A stretch of DNA of 64,000 bases from Planococcus maitriensis (GCF_003289925.1 NZ_QLZQ01000004.1:186001-250000), one strand, 5' to 3'; shown: positions 16,254 through 26,059, numbered from the stretch's first letter. The notes: generated by a model from the letters alone, not told the origin. Program-made: numbers and translations.

Positions 16254-16811
16254 ATGACCCTGAATAATTTGATCCAAAAACGCATGCTTGTGCTGATCGG
16301 CCTGGTACTTGCCGCGGCGCTCATCATTGCGCTCGTGTGGAGTTCGGATACGGTCGATACGGCGGAACAGGCGGTGCGCGATGGCGACGATGACCTCGTG
16401 TTGACGCCTGTCTATGAACTGAACGGCCGTGCGTTATTTTTTTTCATCCGCGGCGATGATAATTTCGGTGCGGCGACGGCGACAGAATCCTGGTTCGGCT
16501 GGCAACTCGACACCCGAAGCGAAGCGACCATCCCCTCACTCGACGACCCGGACCGCATCGACAGCTATATGAGCAGCGACGGCTTGGTCTACGGACTGTT
16601 TGACCCGGCTGACGGGCGCCACGTGCAGATTGGCGAGGTTCCAACTGACCAACTATTGCTTGGCGAGCGCTTCCCGGGCGAATTAATGGAAGAAACCGGT
16701 CTCGCCGGAAAAGCGGTCTGGTTTATCGAAAACGCACCAGAAGAACGCCCGATCCCGCTCCAATTGCTCGATGCAGACGGACAGGAATTGCAGCGGTTGG
16801 AAATGTATTAA
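16254..16811 (+). CDS. Membrane-anchored protein of unknown function
   Basis: The 185-residue protein has one N-terminal membrane helix (about 10-28) and a soluble, acidic outer part without cysteines. ATG 16254 is in frame; an earlier ATG at 16250 is in another frame and stops after five codons. The ribosome binding site is AAGGGGAAA. No domain is recognised. It has its own terminator. Confidence 0.65.
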   Translation: MTLNNLIQKRMLVLIGLVLAAALIIALVWSSDTVDTAEQAVRDGDDDLVLTPVYELNGRALFFFIRGDDNFGAATATESWFGWQLDTRSEATIPSLDDPDRIDSYMSSDGLVYGLFDPADGRHVQIGEVPTDQLLLGERFPGELMEETGLAGKAVWFIENAPEERPIPLQLLDADGQELQRLEMY

Positions 16812-16814
16812 TTT

Positions 16815-16865
16815 AAAATAGCCTCCACCGTGCAGCTCTCTCATGCACGGCGAAGGCTATTTTTG
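16815..16865 (+). terminator. Rho-independent terminator
   Basis: AAAATAGCCT ... AGGCTATTTTT flanks an inner hairpin CCGTGCA / TGCACGG. Confidence 0.8.
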
Positions 16866-16955
16866 TGTGTTGCATAATTTCAAGGAAACTTTTACAGACT
16901 TGATTCGTATTTCCATTGAGCATCAGCTACTATTTTGCAGCGGGAGGAACAGCTT

Positions 16956-17510
16956 TTGACAATTAAATCAGATGACCCAATTAAATACCCCACTCAACGC
17001 ACAAGTGGAGTTTGGCTTCTCTATATCGGAATGATTATTATCGCTGCGGCACTTGCCGGCGGGCCATTGCTCGTCCAGCCTGTGTTGCTTGGGGCCGGTT
17101 ACGCGATCGGCTTCGTGTTGATCTTGGCATTGCCATTTGTGAACCGCAAACTGGCATACGGCAAAAACTCCAAGTTCCAAGATCGCTTTGAAAACATCGC
17201 GATTTTTCTAAATATCGCCTTATGCACAGCATGCGGACTTATCGTCGGCTTTTCGGACCTGAGGGTATTTTGGCTGAGCCTGTTTATCGCCGTCGGAATC
17301 CATTTCGTCCTCTTTTATTTCTCTCAAGGCAGTTGGATGGTAGTGCTCGCCATTTTAACAATCGGCAATGGCGTTCTTGGCTTGCTGCTTGTGGATGTCC
17401 CTTTTCTTGTGTTCGCGATAATCGATGGCGGCTTGAAAATGGCCATCGGAATAAAGCTGCTTTTGCAAAAGCATCCTTCATTTAAAGCCACTAAACAGAT
17501 TTCCGCCTAA
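16956..17510 (+). CDS. Six-helix membrane protein, possibly DUF6609
   Basis: The 184-residue protein is mostly hydrophobic with about six helices and a cytoplasmic stretch NRKLAYGKNSKFQDRF in the middle. TTG at 16956 fits the GGGAGG ribosome binding site at 16942-16947. The DUF6609 assignment rests on general resemblance only. Function unknown. Confidence 0.6.
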   Translation: MTIKSDDPIKYPTQRTSGVWLLYIGMIIIAAALAGGPLLVQPVLLGAGYAIGFVLILALPFVNRKLAYGKNSKFQDRFENIAIFLNIALCTACGLIVGFSDLRVFWLSLFIAVGIHFVLFYFSQGSWMVVLAILTIGNGVLGLLLVDVPFLVFAIIDGGLKMAIGIKLLLQKHPSFKATKQISA

Positions 17511-17543
17511 TATTCAAGATTCTCGGGAAGCTGAAATTTATGC

Positions 17544-18284
17544 TTAGTGTTTTTCTTTTGTCCTCTCAGCTTCTGCTTTCCCGATTGAAAATCCGTCAAA
17601 TAAGCGGCCGCCGTAAGGCTCGAGGACACTTTCAACAAATTCGATAATATGTTCCGTTTCGTCAGTCCGGTAAAAATGCTCGAACGCCTCGACAAAGCGG
17701 ACCGCAAGTTCATGGTCATGCGCTTCAAGTGACCGAATGACCCACTTGGATGAGCCGATCCATTTTTGTTCCGTGCGCAAAATGAATTCGCTCACCAAAT
17801 CCGAAAGCGTGTTGACACAAAACAGCCGTTCTTTCCGGTCGTCGCTGCCCCGCAAATCGTCCAGCACATCGGTAATGAAATAGCGTTTTGTGCGGATCGT
17901 ATCCGTGCTCCACGCTTCCGGGCCTGCTTCAAGCAAGGCTTTTGCTTCTTGCTGTATGCTTTCCATGATGCCGGTATCTTTCAGGATGATGCCTTCACTG
18001 ACCATGCGCGGCATGCTCGGCTTGGCGGCTTTGCGATCTTTCTCGAAAAATACCTTATATGATGTGAGGTTATAGACAAATACTTCAATCGGCCAGCCGA
18101 AAGCGACCAAGGATTCGCGGTACGAGTTCATCAAGGTTTCATCGAACACGACGATATCGAGGTCCGAAGTCGCCGTCTCCTGCCCGCGCACGACGCTTCC
18201 CGCAAGCAGCGCGCCACGGCAATGGCGGAAATTCGTTTCGACAAATACTTTTGCTGCATGGATCGGATCCAAACGTTCTTTCAT
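17544..18284 (-). CDS. Nucleotidyltransferase-fold protein
   Basis: The 246-residue protein has the minimal nucleotidyltransferase motif GSVVRG...SDLDIVVFD (about 28-46), with GS and the DxD metal ligands, and a helical C-terminal half. Proteins of this type transfer nucleotides to antibiotics or other small substrates. ATG 18284 is preceded by a GGGGGAAA site. The substrate is unknown; it is not close to a HEPN partner gene. Confidence 0.75.
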   Translation of the reverse strand: MKERLDPIHAAKVFVETNFRHCRGALLAGSVVRGQETATSDLDIVVFDETLMNSYRESLVAFGWPIEVFVYNLTSYKVFFEKDRKAAKPSMPRMVSEGIILKDTGIMESIQQEAKALLEAGPEAWSTDTIRTKRYFITDVLDDLRGSDDRKERLFCVNTLSDLVSEFILRTEQKWIGSSKWVIRSLEAHDHELAVRFVEAFEHFYRTDETEHIIEFVESVLEPYGGRLFDGFSIGKAEAERTKEKH

Positions 18285-18380
18285 GGCTATTTCCCCCAAA
18301 GTCTGTTTGTCTTTAGCATACCCTACCTGGTGCAGAATTGCGCATAAAAATACAGACATTCTGTTGAATGCCTGCGTTTC

Positions 18381-19265
18381 TTAATTATTCAAGTCAGCCA
18401 GCGCGCTCCTGAGGCCCGGATAGCGGAAGCGGAAACCTTCCCGCACGAGCCGCTCCGGCACGGCCCAGCGGCTTTTCAGGATCAATTCCGTTTCGGTCCG
18501 GAGTGCGGCTGCGCCTGTTTCAAGCATCCATTTCGATGCAGGGAGCCCACCCCGGCGGTTCATCGATTGCCGCAGCATTTTCATCCATTCCTGGTTCGTG
18601 ACCGGATTCGGTGCGGAGGCGTTGAAGACGCCCGACAGTTCATCGCGGTGCTGCATGAAACGCACGGTGCGGTACAAGTCTTCGATATGGATCCAGCTGA
18701 ACATCTGCCGGCCACTTCCTTGTTTGCCGCCGAGCCCGTATTTCACGAGCTTGCGGTACGGCTCCATGACGCCGCCGTCACCGAGGACAATGGCGATGCG
18801 CAATGCCACTTGGCGCGTGTCCGGCAAGTGGAATGAAAAGAAGCTGTCTTCCCAGGCTTTCGCGACAGCTACGGAAAATCCGCGCCCGATTTCCCCATTC
18901 CGCTCCGTCATGGGGCGGTCTTCGGCATGGCGGTAAATCGTGGCCGTGCTGGCATTGACCCATAATTCGGGAGCGGTGCTGCATGCTTCGATCATTCGGC
19001 CAAGCGTCTCGGTCGTTTCGGTGCGGGAATTAAAAATCTCGCGTTTATTCGCTTCGGTATAGCGGCAATTGACGGATTTCCCGGCGAGGTTGATCACCAG
19101 TTTGGCCCCGTCAAGCGCATCTTTCATGGCGCATGCGTCGTCCCATTGGATATGTCCTGACTGTCTGGAAATGATGTGAACGCGGTAGCCGAGACGCTCG
19201 TATTTTTCTTTCAAGTACATTCCGATGAACCCCGTGCCGCCTGCGATGACTGCTTTCTTAACCAT
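18381..19265 (-). CDS. TIGR01777-family NAD(P)-dependent epimerase/SDR
   Basis: The 294-residue protein begins with a Rossmann motif GGTGFIG (about 8-14) and has NLAGKSVNCRYTEANKRE, WVNASTATIYRH, FSWIHIEDLYR and the C-terminal DUF1731 region (AVPERLVREGFRFRYP), all characteristic of the YfcH/YfhF (SDR39U1) family. ATG 19265 follows GAGGTAAAA. The physiological substrate of this family is not established. Confidence 0.88.
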   Translation of the reverse strand: MVKKAVIAGGTGFIGMYLKEKYERLGYRVHIISRQSGHIQWDDACAMKDALDGAKLVINLAGKSVNCRYTEANKREIFNSRTETTETLGRMIEACSTAPELWVNASTATIYRHAEDRPMTERNGEIGRGFSVAVAKAWEDSFFSFHLPDTRQVALRIAIVLGDGGVMEPYRKLVKYGLGGKQGSGRQMFSWIHIEDLYRTVRFMQHRDELSGVFNASAPNPVTNQEWMKMLRQSMNRRGGLPASKWMLETGAAALRTETELILKSRWAVPERLVREGFRFRYPGLRSALADLNN

Positions 19266-19444
19266 ATTTTTACCTCTTTTCGCCGTAATTCTATCATGAT
19301 AGACGACAGATCTATAAGAATAGTTGCAGTTTTTTAGGGAATCCCTTCCCAAGCAGAGAGGTCTGTTGAAACTGTTGATTTTGTTCCGCTTCGGTTACAC
19401 TTGTTTTTATGCGTTTCCTTAAATGAAGAAAGTTGGTGGATGAA

Positions 19445-20704
19445 TTGAAGAAAAAGAAAGGCTTAACTTTTAAAGTCATCAGTGCCTTGATCTTAGGTGC
19501 GATCACAGGACTGCTTTTAAATCTTTTTGCGCCCGAAGTTTTCGCAATACTCAATCCTTACGTCTTCGTGCCGGTCGGGCAGATTTTCCTCGCCCTCATC
19601 AGCATGCTCGTCGTGCCGCTCGTGTTCTTGTCGATCGTCCTCGGGACCGCCGGGCTTGGCGATCCTGCGAAACTCGGCCGCATCGGCATCAAGACCATTT
19701 CGTATTTCCTCGTGACGACGACCATCGCCATTGCGATCGGCCTCGGCCTCGCAGCCGTCGTCCAGCCGGGTGCAGCAGGTGATTTCGATATCGACGCGGC
19801 GACTTACAGCCCGGACGATGCCCCATCGATCGCCGATACGCTGCTCAACATCATCCCGAAAAACCCGCTTGAAGCGATGACCGAAGGCAATATGCTCCAG
19901 ATCATCGTCTTCGCGGTCTTTGTCGGCTTGGCGCTTACCGCGCTTGGCGATAAGACAAAAGGCATCTTGAATCTCGTCGAACAAGGCAATGAAGTGATGA
20001 TGTACCTCGTCGGAATCGTCATGCGCTTTGCCCCTTACGGCACATTCGGCTTGATTGCCACGGCGATCGGTTCACAAGGCCTTGCCGCGATCCAGGCGAT
20101 GGGCTCCTATATGCTCGTCGTCATCGGCGCGCTTTTGATCCACGCCATCTTGACCTATGGCGGCACCGTGTGGCTGATGGCGAAAAAGAGCCCGGTCTGG
20201 TTTTTCAAAACTTTCATGCCTGCCATGACCGTCGCTTTCAGTACATCCAGCAGCACGGGCACGCTGCCGGTTTCGATGGAAGTCGCGCAGCGTGATTTGA
20301 AGATCCCGAAGTCGGTCAGTTCGTTCGTCCAGCCGCTCGGCGCGACGATCAATATGGACGGGACGGCGATCATGCAAGGTGCCGCGACGATGTTCATCGC
20401 ACAGGCCTTCATGGTCGATTTGACATTCGGCCAATTATTGACGGTCGTATTGACCGCAGTGCTTGCGAGTATCGGAACGGCCGGCGTCCCTGGTGTCGGG
20501 CTGATCATGCTCGCGATGGTCTTGTCGAGTGTCGGCCTGCCGGTTGAAGGCATCGGCCTTGTGCTCGGGATCGACCGCTTGCTTGATATGTCACGCACAG
20601 CAATCAATATTTCCGGTGACGCGGCTTGTGCATTGATGGTCGCAGAAACCGAGAAAAAGCACGGCTTGACAGAAGAAACAGCTATGGACACTCAAGAAGC
20701 ATAA
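19445..20704 (+). CDS. Dicarboxylate/glutamate:cation symporter (DAACS family)
   Basis: The roughly 419-residue protein has the SDF-family signature: the serine-rich motif FSTSSSTGTLP (about 258-268), NMDGTA (about 302-307) and the tail RLLDMSRTAINISGDAACA, which binds the substrate amino and carboxylate groups. It should import glutamate, aspartate or C4-dicarboxylates with Na+ or H+. TTG 19445 is chosen because GGTGG lies 5 bp before it; TTG 19433 or GTG 19436 are alternatives. A terminator follows. Confidence 0.88.
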   Translation: MKKKKGLTFKVISALILGAITGLLLNLFAPEVFAILNPYVFVPVGQIFLALISMLVVPLVFLSIVLGTAGLGDPAKLGRIGIKTISYFLVTTTIAIAIGLGLAAVVQPGAAGDFDIDAATYSPDDAPSIADTLLNIIPKNPLEAMTEGNMLQIIVFAVFVGLALTALGDKTKGILNLVEQGNEVMMYLVGIVMRFAPYGTFGLIATAIGSQGLAAIQAMGSYMLVVIGALLIHAILTYGGTVWLMAKKSPVWFFKTFMPAMTVAFSTSSSTGTLPVSMEVAQRDLKIPKSVSSFVQPLGATINMDGTAIMQGAATMFIAQAFMVDLTFGQLLTVVLTAVLASIGTAGVPGVGLIMLAMVLSSVGLPVEGIGLVLGIDRLLDMSRTAINISGDAACALMVAETEKKHGLTEETAMDTQEA

Positions 20705-20710
20705 TTGTAT

Positions 20711-20743
20711 AAAGCCTCCCGGCAATGTCGGGAGGCTTTTTTC
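20711..20743 (+). terminator. Rho-independent terminator after the dicarboxylate symporter
   Basis: AAAGCCTCCC / GGGAGGCTTT hairpin with T run. Confidence 0.9.
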
Positions 20744-20784
20744 GATGGCAGGACTCAATCATGCTGATATAACGATAAATGTGA

Positions 20785-21106
20785 AATGAAAAGAAGTGAT
20801 AGGAAAAGCTTCCGCTTTTCGACTGCGTTGCAGGGGGCTGCTTGCCGTGGGGCGGGTGTTGAGCCAACGTGCCGCAAAGAACGCAGCACGTTTGTCTCGC
20901 CAGCCCGCGCGGTCCCACAGGCGTCAGCCCCCTTCCACTCCGTCTCTAGTTTTAGAGGGGAAGGAATTTTCTTCTGTTCGCTCGATAGAAAATGTGAAAA
21001 TGCGTCAGGTTTTGTAGCTCACGTCAACTTTGCTGTGAATGGAAGTTAATTAGTTCCGATCCATCAACCAAATTTCTGGTTCAAGCACCAACGTGCCAGG
21101 CGCCGC
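20785..21106 (+). repeat. Intergenic repeat family B, copy B1
   Basis: The left part (20785-20843, containing GCTTTTCGACTGCGTTGCAG) and the right part (21034-21106, containing GAATGGAAGTTAATTAGTTC and AAATTTCTGGTTCAAGCAC) recur at 27247-27305 and 27412-27484 in the same orientation, while the middle differs. No real gene is seen in 20746-21617. Confidence 0.7.
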
Positions 21107-21116
21107 GTACTTAGAA

Positions 21117-21591
21117 GCGATTCCCCCACTAGCCGGCAACTGTGTAATGAAGCAAATCTGCTTAAACGCACCCGAATCAATGAAATCTCTCAGCCGACCA
21201 GCGTAAAGGGGTGAGCCGACGCAGTAAGACAAGTGTTCTTCTTGGCTTATTGCAAGAGGCCATCCCAAAGCATGGCGGCGACTGCCAAGACGATGCTCAA
21301 CCAGAAAACCGAAACGTTTCCACAAGCAAACCCTCGCTATCTTACTTTAACTATCACCCGGGGAAGCGATTCCCCCGCTAGACGGCAACTAATTACAGAA
21401 GCAAATCCATTTAAACAATCTAGATGCAATGAAATCTCTCAGCTGCCGAGCCTCCAGGGTGAAGCGAAGCCGTAAGACAAGTGTTCTTCTTGACTTACGG
21501 CGGGAGCTCAACCCAAAGCAAGGCAGCGGCTATATTGCTGAAGCATTAATAGAATCCAAAAACACTTCCACACCCAAACCCTCGCTATCTT
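21117..21591. repeat. Tandem pair of about 226-bp degenerate repeats with a conserved hairpin
   Basis: The units 21117-21343 and 21366-21591 share GCGATTCCCCC at the start, GAAATCTCTCAG in the middle, AAGACAAGTGTTCTTCTTG, and CCCTCGCTATCTT at the end. Each has a 33-nt hairpin (21221-21253 and 21469-21501); the outer stem is GCAGTAAG/CTTATTGC in one and GCCGTAAG/CTTACGGC in the other. A reverse-strand frame of 91 codons spans the first unit but is broken in the second, so it is not called a gene. Confidence 0.65.
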
Positions 21592-21617
21592 CATCTGAAT
21601 GCCACACATCACTCTTC

Positions 21618-22382
21618 TTATATCGCGGTCCAGCCGCCGTCGACTTTGATCGTTTCGCCGGTGACAAAATTCGATAGATTGGACGCTAAATACAATACCG
21701 CGCCGGATGTGTCTTTCGGCTGCGACAGGCCGTCGAGCAGGATGCGGCTGTTGACGTCGTCTTTGAACGCCTGGTCCTCGAACATCTTCTCCGTAAACTC
21801 CGTCTCAACGAATGTCGGCGCAACGGCGTTGACGCGAATCCCTTGCTTCGCCCACTCGACCGCGAGCGCTTTGGTCATCTGCACCATGCCGCCCTTGCTC
21901 GAGCAATAAGCGGCGCGCTTGATGTAGCCGACAAATGCCATTTGCGATGCGATGTTGATGATGCGGCCGCTTTTTTGCGCGAGCATGTATTTCGCTGCTG
22001 CTTGGCTCGCGAAAAACGCCGACTTTAAATTCAAGTCAAGCACCGTATCCCAATCTGCTTCCGTTACGTCCATCGCCGGTTTCGCGATATTGACGCCGGC
22101 GTTGTTGACGAGGACATCAATTGTGCCGAACTGAGTGGCGGCAGTGTTGATCAACTTTTTCACTTCATTAATATCACTCAAATCCCCGGCGACCGCGATG
22201 CACTTCGGGTTATGGGCGCGCAGTTCCTCAAGCGCGGCTGCGAGCGCTTCCTCGTTTCTTCCGGAAATCGCAACGTTTGCGCCGAGTTCGGCGAACGTCA
22301 GCGCAATGTCTTTTCCGAGGCCTTTGCTGCCGCCGGTGACGACGACCGTTTGCCCTTTGAGTTCAGCGAAATAATTTGTCAT
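21618..22382 (-). CDS. SDR-family oxidoreductase
   Basis: The 254-residue classical SDR has TGGSKGLG (cofactor binding, about 16-23), NNAG (about 92-95), catalytic Ser in NIASQMAF (about 146) and Tyr-x3-Lys in YCSSKGG (about 159-163). It resembles gluconate 5-dehydrogenase and 2-deoxygluconate 3-dehydrogenase types that oxidise a secondary hydroxyl of sugar acids. It is the last gene of a LacI-controlled operon, 1 bp after the 3-hydroxyacyl-CoA-dehydrogenase-like gene. The exact substrate is unknown. Confidence 0.88.
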   Translation of the reverse strand: MTNYFAELKGQTVVVTGGSKGLGKDIALTFAELGANVAISGRNEEALAAALEELRAHNPKCIAVAGDLSDINEVKKLINTAATQFGTIDVLVNNAGVNIAKPAMDVTEADWDTVLDLNLKSAFFASQAAAKYMLAQKSGRIINIASQMAFVGYIKRAAYCSSKGGMVQMTKALAVEWAKQGIRVNAVAPTFVETEFTEKMFEDQAFKDDVNSRILLDGLSQPKDTSGAVLYLASNLSNFVTGETIKVDGGWTAI

Positions 22383-22383
22383 C

Positions 22384-23322
22384 TTAGCCCTCCTGTTCCA
22401 AATCGTTTTTCAAAAACTGGATTAAGGTCTGTTCGCGTTTGCGGTTGATTTTTTCGGACACGTCGGGCGCCCACTCGTAGAAACCTTGTCCTGTTTTATC
22501 GCCGAGCTTGTGCTGGTCGACTAACTGCGACAAGATTTTGCCGGAGCGCTGATCGTCCGCTAAGTCTTCGAATAAATAATTCGAGATGGCCGAGAACACA
22601 TCGAGCCCGCCCATATCCGCCGTCATCAACGGCCCCGTTACCGGAAGGCGCCGCCCGATGCTGTAAGTGACCGCGGCATCGATGTCTTCCTTGCTCGCAG
22701 CGCCCGCATCCAACAGCGCTTGCGCTTCCCGGAACAATGCGTATTGCAGGCGGTTGCCGATGAAGCCCGGCAATTCCTTGTTCAGCAGGATCGGTTTTTT
22801 ATTCATCGCCTTCAATAAGGCCATCGTGCGTGCGGTCGCTTCTTCTTGGGTCCGTTCCCCGTTAACGACTTCGACAAGCGGGATCAAATGTCCTGGGTTC
22901 CAGAAATGGGCGACGATGAAGCGTTCCGGATGGTTCATTCCTTCAGCGAGCAGCGAAGGCTTGAAACCTGATGTGTTGCTTGCGATGATGACCGAAGGAT
23001 CGATGAGGCTTTCCAATTGCTTATACAAGTCTCGTTTCAATTGCAGCTTTTCCGGGACGACTTCGAGAATGAATGTCGCCTCTCCTACCGCTTCTTCAAG
23101 CGATGTCGTAAATAGGATTCTCCCGCGGATTGCCTGCGCTTCATTCTCATCAAACAAGCCATTGTCTGCCATGACGGCCAGTTTTTGCGCCAAGCCTTTG
23201 TCCGCATTCGTGACGTCCTGTTCGTTGATGCCGTAGACGGTCGGCGTGTGGCCGGACCAGGCCGCGGACAGGGCGATCGAATGCCCCATCGTTCCCGCTC
23301 CGAGTATTGTCAATTTCTCCAT
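22384..23322 (-). CDS. 3-hydroxyacyl-CoA dehydrogenase / L-gulonate 3-dehydrogenase-like protein
   Basis: The 312-residue protein has an N-terminal Rossmann fold (GAGTMGHSIA, about 8-17), the catalytic region SNTSGFKPS and HFWNPGHLIPLVEVV (His about 140), and the C-terminal helical domain (PGFIGNRLQYALFREA, GLDVF, TGQGFYEW). Single-domain members without CoA partners often act on small beta-hydroxy acids, like lambda-crystallin/gulonate dehydrogenase. The context of a GntP permease favours a hydroxy acid over an acyl-CoA; this is inference. Confidence 0.83.
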   Translation of the reverse strand: MEKLTILGAGTMGHSIALSAAWSGHTPTVYGINEQDVTNADKGLAQKLAVMADNGLFDENEAQAIRGRILFTTSLEEAVGEATFILEVVPEKLQLKRDLYKQLESLIDPSVIIASNTSGFKPSLLAEGMNHPERFIVAHFWNPGHLIPLVEVVNGERTQEEATARTMALLKAMNKKPILLNKELPGFIGNRLQYALFREAQALLDAGAASKEDIDAAVTYSIGRRLPVTGPLMTADMGGLDVFSAISNYLFEDLADDQRSGKILSQLVDQHKLGDKTGQGFYEWAPDVSEKINRKREQTLIQFLKNDLEQEG

Positions 23323-23360
23323 ATGAGTTCACCTCTTTTTTAGGATGGATGATACAAGGA

Positions 23361-23396
23361 AACCCAACAACTTCCGAATCGGATAGCTGTTGGGCA
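23361..23396. other. Hairpin between the GntP permease and the dehydrogenase gene
   Basis: CCCAACAACT and AGCTGTTGGG form a stem inside the intercistronic gap of about 80 bp. On the minus strand it is not followed by a long T run, so it is more likely an mRNA processing or stabilising element than a full terminator. Confidence 0.4.
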
Positions 23397-23404
23397 TGTG
23401 AATC

Positions 23405-24721
23405 TTATAGGCCGATTGAGAATAAAATCACAGCGAGTACCGCACCGAGAAGCGGCACGACAACGGACAATGCACCGAATGCCGGATAGGCGTCGCGGTG
23501 GGTTTCTCCTGCGATCGAGCGGATCGTCGTGACGACGTAACCGCCTTGCGGCAAGGAATCAAGCGAGCCGGACGAAATGGCGACGGTCCGGTGCAAGGCT
23601 TCCGGGTCCACGCCCATATCGAGATAATGGGGCGCAAGCAGCGGAAGCGCAATCGCCTGGCCGCCCGAAGACGATCCGGTGAGCCCGGCGATGACCGCGA
23701 CAGCGAGTGCCCCGCCGATCAACGGGCTGCCCGGGATGCCGGTCATGACATCGACGGCTGCTTCAAAAGATGGCGTCGCTTTGACGACTCCGCCGAAGCC
23801 GACGACTGCGGCGGTGTTGGCGATCGCGATGACCGCTCCCATTGCGCCGTCGCCGAGCGCTTTGCTCAAGTTGCGGATGAATTTGATGTTGATCAGGCAA
23901 GTCGAGACGATCCCGCCAGTCAAGGCGATGATCAACGCGGAAGTGCCGAGCGAATCATGGAAGATGTACGAGAACCCAAGGACGACAAGAAGCGGCACCA
24001 TGCTGAGGAGCGGGTTCGGCAATTCTTTGCGCGATTCATTGTCCGGGTCGGTTGGGCGTGATTCGAACTCTTCGCCTTTCGCTTTCGCTTTGTTGATCAT
24101 TTTCGTCAGCCACCAATAACCGAAGACCATCATGAACACTGCGACGATCGCGCTGACTTCCCAGCCGGCATACGGCGAAGTGCCGAGAAATTCAATCGGG
24201 ATCCAGTTCTGGATCTCCGGTGATCCGGCAGACGTCATCGTGAATGTCGTCGAACCGAAAGCGAGTGCCGCCGGAATGAAGCGGCGCGGCAAATTCGCCT
24301 GTTTAAACAGGCTGAGTGCCATCGGGTACACCGAGAATGCGACGACGAACAAGCTGACGCCGCCGTATGTAAGGACCGCACAGGCGAGCACGACCGCAAG
24401 CGCTGCTCGTTTCATGCCCATCTTGCCAACGATCCAGCGCGATACGCTATCGGCAGCGCCCGTGTCTTCCATCACTTTCCCGAAAATCGCCCCGGTCAGG
24501 AACATCAAATACCAGGACGCGATAAATCCGGTGAAGCCGTCCATGTAATTCGTCAAATAATTGGCCGCCCCTTCTCCCGCCAGTTGCGGGAACAGAGGCA
24601 AACCGTTCAGTACTGCCACAAACAAAGCCGTCAGCGGCGCTGCGATGAGCAAGTTCATGCCGCGCATCGTCAGGACAATGAGTAAAATCAATCCACCAAA
24701 CATGCCGATTAAACCGAGCAT
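23405..24721 (-). CDS. GntP-family organic acid permease
   Basis: The 438-residue protein has about twelve hydrophobic segments and the GntP-type features GGLILLIVLTMRG near the start, GSSSGGQAIALPLLAPHY (about 353-370) and SGSLDSLPQGGYVVT. GntP permeases take up gluconate and related hydroxy acids with H+. It sits between the HisD-fold dehydrogenase and the two other dehydrogenases, so the operon probably imports and oxidises one hydroxylated acid. Confidence 0.87.
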   Translation of the reverse strand: MLGLIGMFGGLILLIVLTMRGMNLLIAAPLTALFVAVLNGLPLFPQLAGEGAANYLTNYMDGFTGFIASWYLMFLTGAIFGKVMEDTGAADSVSRWIVGKMGMKRAALAVVLACAVLTYGGVSLFVVAFSVYPMALSLFKQANLPRRFIPAALAFGSTTFTMTSAGSPEIQNWIPIEFLGTSPYAGWEVSAIVAVFMMVFGYWWLTKMINKAKAKGEEFESRPTDPDNESRKELPNPLLSMVPLLVVLGFSYIFHDSLGTSALIIALTGGIVSTCLINIKFIRNLSKALGDGAMGAVIAIANTAAVVGFGGVVKATPSFEAAVDVMTGIPGSPLIGGALAVAVIAGLTGSSSGGQAIALPLLAPHYLDMGVDPEALHRTVAISSGSLDSLPQGGYVVTTIRSIAGETHRDAYPAFGALSVVVPLLGAVLAVILFSIGL

Positions 24722-24752
24722 CTATTATTCCTCCCATACCACCTAAATGAAA

Positions 24753-26033
24753 TTAGTTCTTGCCGTATCTTCTGACGCGGAGGAGTGCCTGCTCGGCATG
24801 CCCTGCGAAATTCTCCAATTGGCACAAGCGCGCTGCATATTCCCCGATATAGGCGCTCGCTTCGGGTGTTGTCACTTTCTGGTACGTGACGGTCTTGATG
24901 AACTTCCCGACCCACAGCCCGCCGGTGTAGCGTGCTGCGCCTTTTGTCGGCAAGGTATGGTTCGTGCCGATGACTTTGTCGCCATACGCGACGTTCGTTT
25001 CCGGCCCAAGGAATAAGCACCCATAATTGGTCATGTGTTCCAGGAAGTAATCCGGATCTTCCGTCAGGATCTCGACGTGTTCAAATGCCAAACGGTCCGC
25101 TTCGATGCGCGCTTCTTCGATTGAATCGACAAGCAGGATCTGCCCGTAATCTTCCCAGGATACACGCGCGACGTCCGCTGTCGGCAAGGTCTCCAATTGG
25201 CGTTCGATTTCTTTCACGGTTTCGTTCGCGAGCTGCTCTGAAGTGGTGATCAACGCTCCCGGTGAAGTCGGCCCATGTTCGCCTTGCCCGAGAATATCGG
25301 TGGCGACCATTTCCGCATCAGCCGTATGATCAGCAACGACCAAAGTTTCGGTCGGCCCGGCGAACAAGTCGATGCCGACGCGGCCGTAAAGCTGGCGCTT
25401 CGCTTCTGCGACAAACGCATTGCCCGGCCCGACGATCATGTCGACCGCTTCGATCGTTTCCGTGCCGATCGCCATCGCTCCCATTGCCTGGATGCCGCCG
25501 AGCAAGTAGATCTCATCCGCTCCGGCAAGGGACATCGCCGCAATCGTCGCGTGCGGGATTTCGCCGTTGATCGGCGGTGTGCATGCGATGACGCGTTTAA
25601 CGCCAGCGACTTTCGCTGTCAAAACGCTCATATGGGCGGAAGCGACCATCGGGTAGCGGCCTCCTGGGATGTAGCAGCCGACGCTGTTGACGGGGATGTT
25701 TTTATGCCCCAGAACCACACCCGGGATCTGTTCCACTTCGACATCATTCAAGGAATCGAGCTGCGCTTCGGCGAACGCCTTGATGTTCTTTTGTGCGAAC
25801 TTGATGTCTTCGATGACGCTGTCTGGAACTTTGGAAACGATTTCATTTATTTCCGCATCAGACAAGCGGAACGATTCAGGCGCCCATTTATCGAATTTCT
25901 CGGAAAGTTCACGGACCGCCGCATCGCCGCGTGTTTCCACGTCCTTCAATGCCTCTGCAACGATCTGCGATACTTTCGAGTCGTTTGCGCTCACTTCTTC
26001 CTGTGATTTCCCTGCTTTCAATACTTTGACCAT
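24753..26033 (-). CDS. HisD-fold dehydrogenase (histidinol/sulfopropanediol dehydrogenase family), catabolic
   Basis: The 426-residue protein keeps the HisD catalytic set: the Zn ligands in [11 protein letters not shown] (Gln, His), [13 protein letters not shown] (Asp) and FAGHAEQ (His), and the base pair Glu-His in FEHVEI. Enzymes of this family oxidise a CH2OH group to COOH in two steps; besides histidinol, HpsN uses 2,3-dihydroxypropanesulfonate. No other his gene is present, and the gene lies in a LacI-GntP operon, so a catabolic role is likely. ATG 26033 is chosen for the GGAGG located 9 bp before it. It is the first gene after the twin LacI operators. Confidence 0.87.
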   Translation of the reverse strand: MVKVLKAGKSQEEVSANDSKVSQIVAEALKDVETRGDAAVRELSEKFDKWAPESFRLSDAEINEIVSKVPDSVIEDIKFAQKNIKAFAEAQLDSLNDVEVEQIPGVVLGHKNIPVNSVGCYIPGGRYPMVASAHMSVLTAKVAGVKRVIACTPPINGEIPHATIAAMSLAGADEIYLLGGIQAMGAMAIGTETIEAVDMIVGPGNAFVAEAKRQLYGRVGIDLFAGPTETLVVADHTADAEMVATDILGQGEHGPTSPGALITTSEQLANETVKEIERQLETLPTADVARVSWEDYGQILLVDSIEEARIEADRLAFEHVEILTEDPDYFLEHMTNYGCLFLGPETNVAYGDKVIGTNHTLPTKGAARYTGGLWVGKFIKTVTYQKVTTPEASAYIGEYAARLCQLENFAGHAEQALLRVRRYGKN

Positions 26034-26059
26034 TATGAAAACCTCCATTACTGATTTTT

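Noticed and set aside
21050..21325. 91-codon reverse-strand frame in repeat B1
   Set aside because: The neighbouring tandem copy (21366-21591) breaks the frame while keeping the hairpin, and no ribosome binding site is present; a repeat is the better explanation.
24753..26033. Histidine biosynthesis hisD
   Set aside because: Catalytic residues fit the HisD fold, but no other his gene is near, and the LacI operators and GntP permease point to catabolism.
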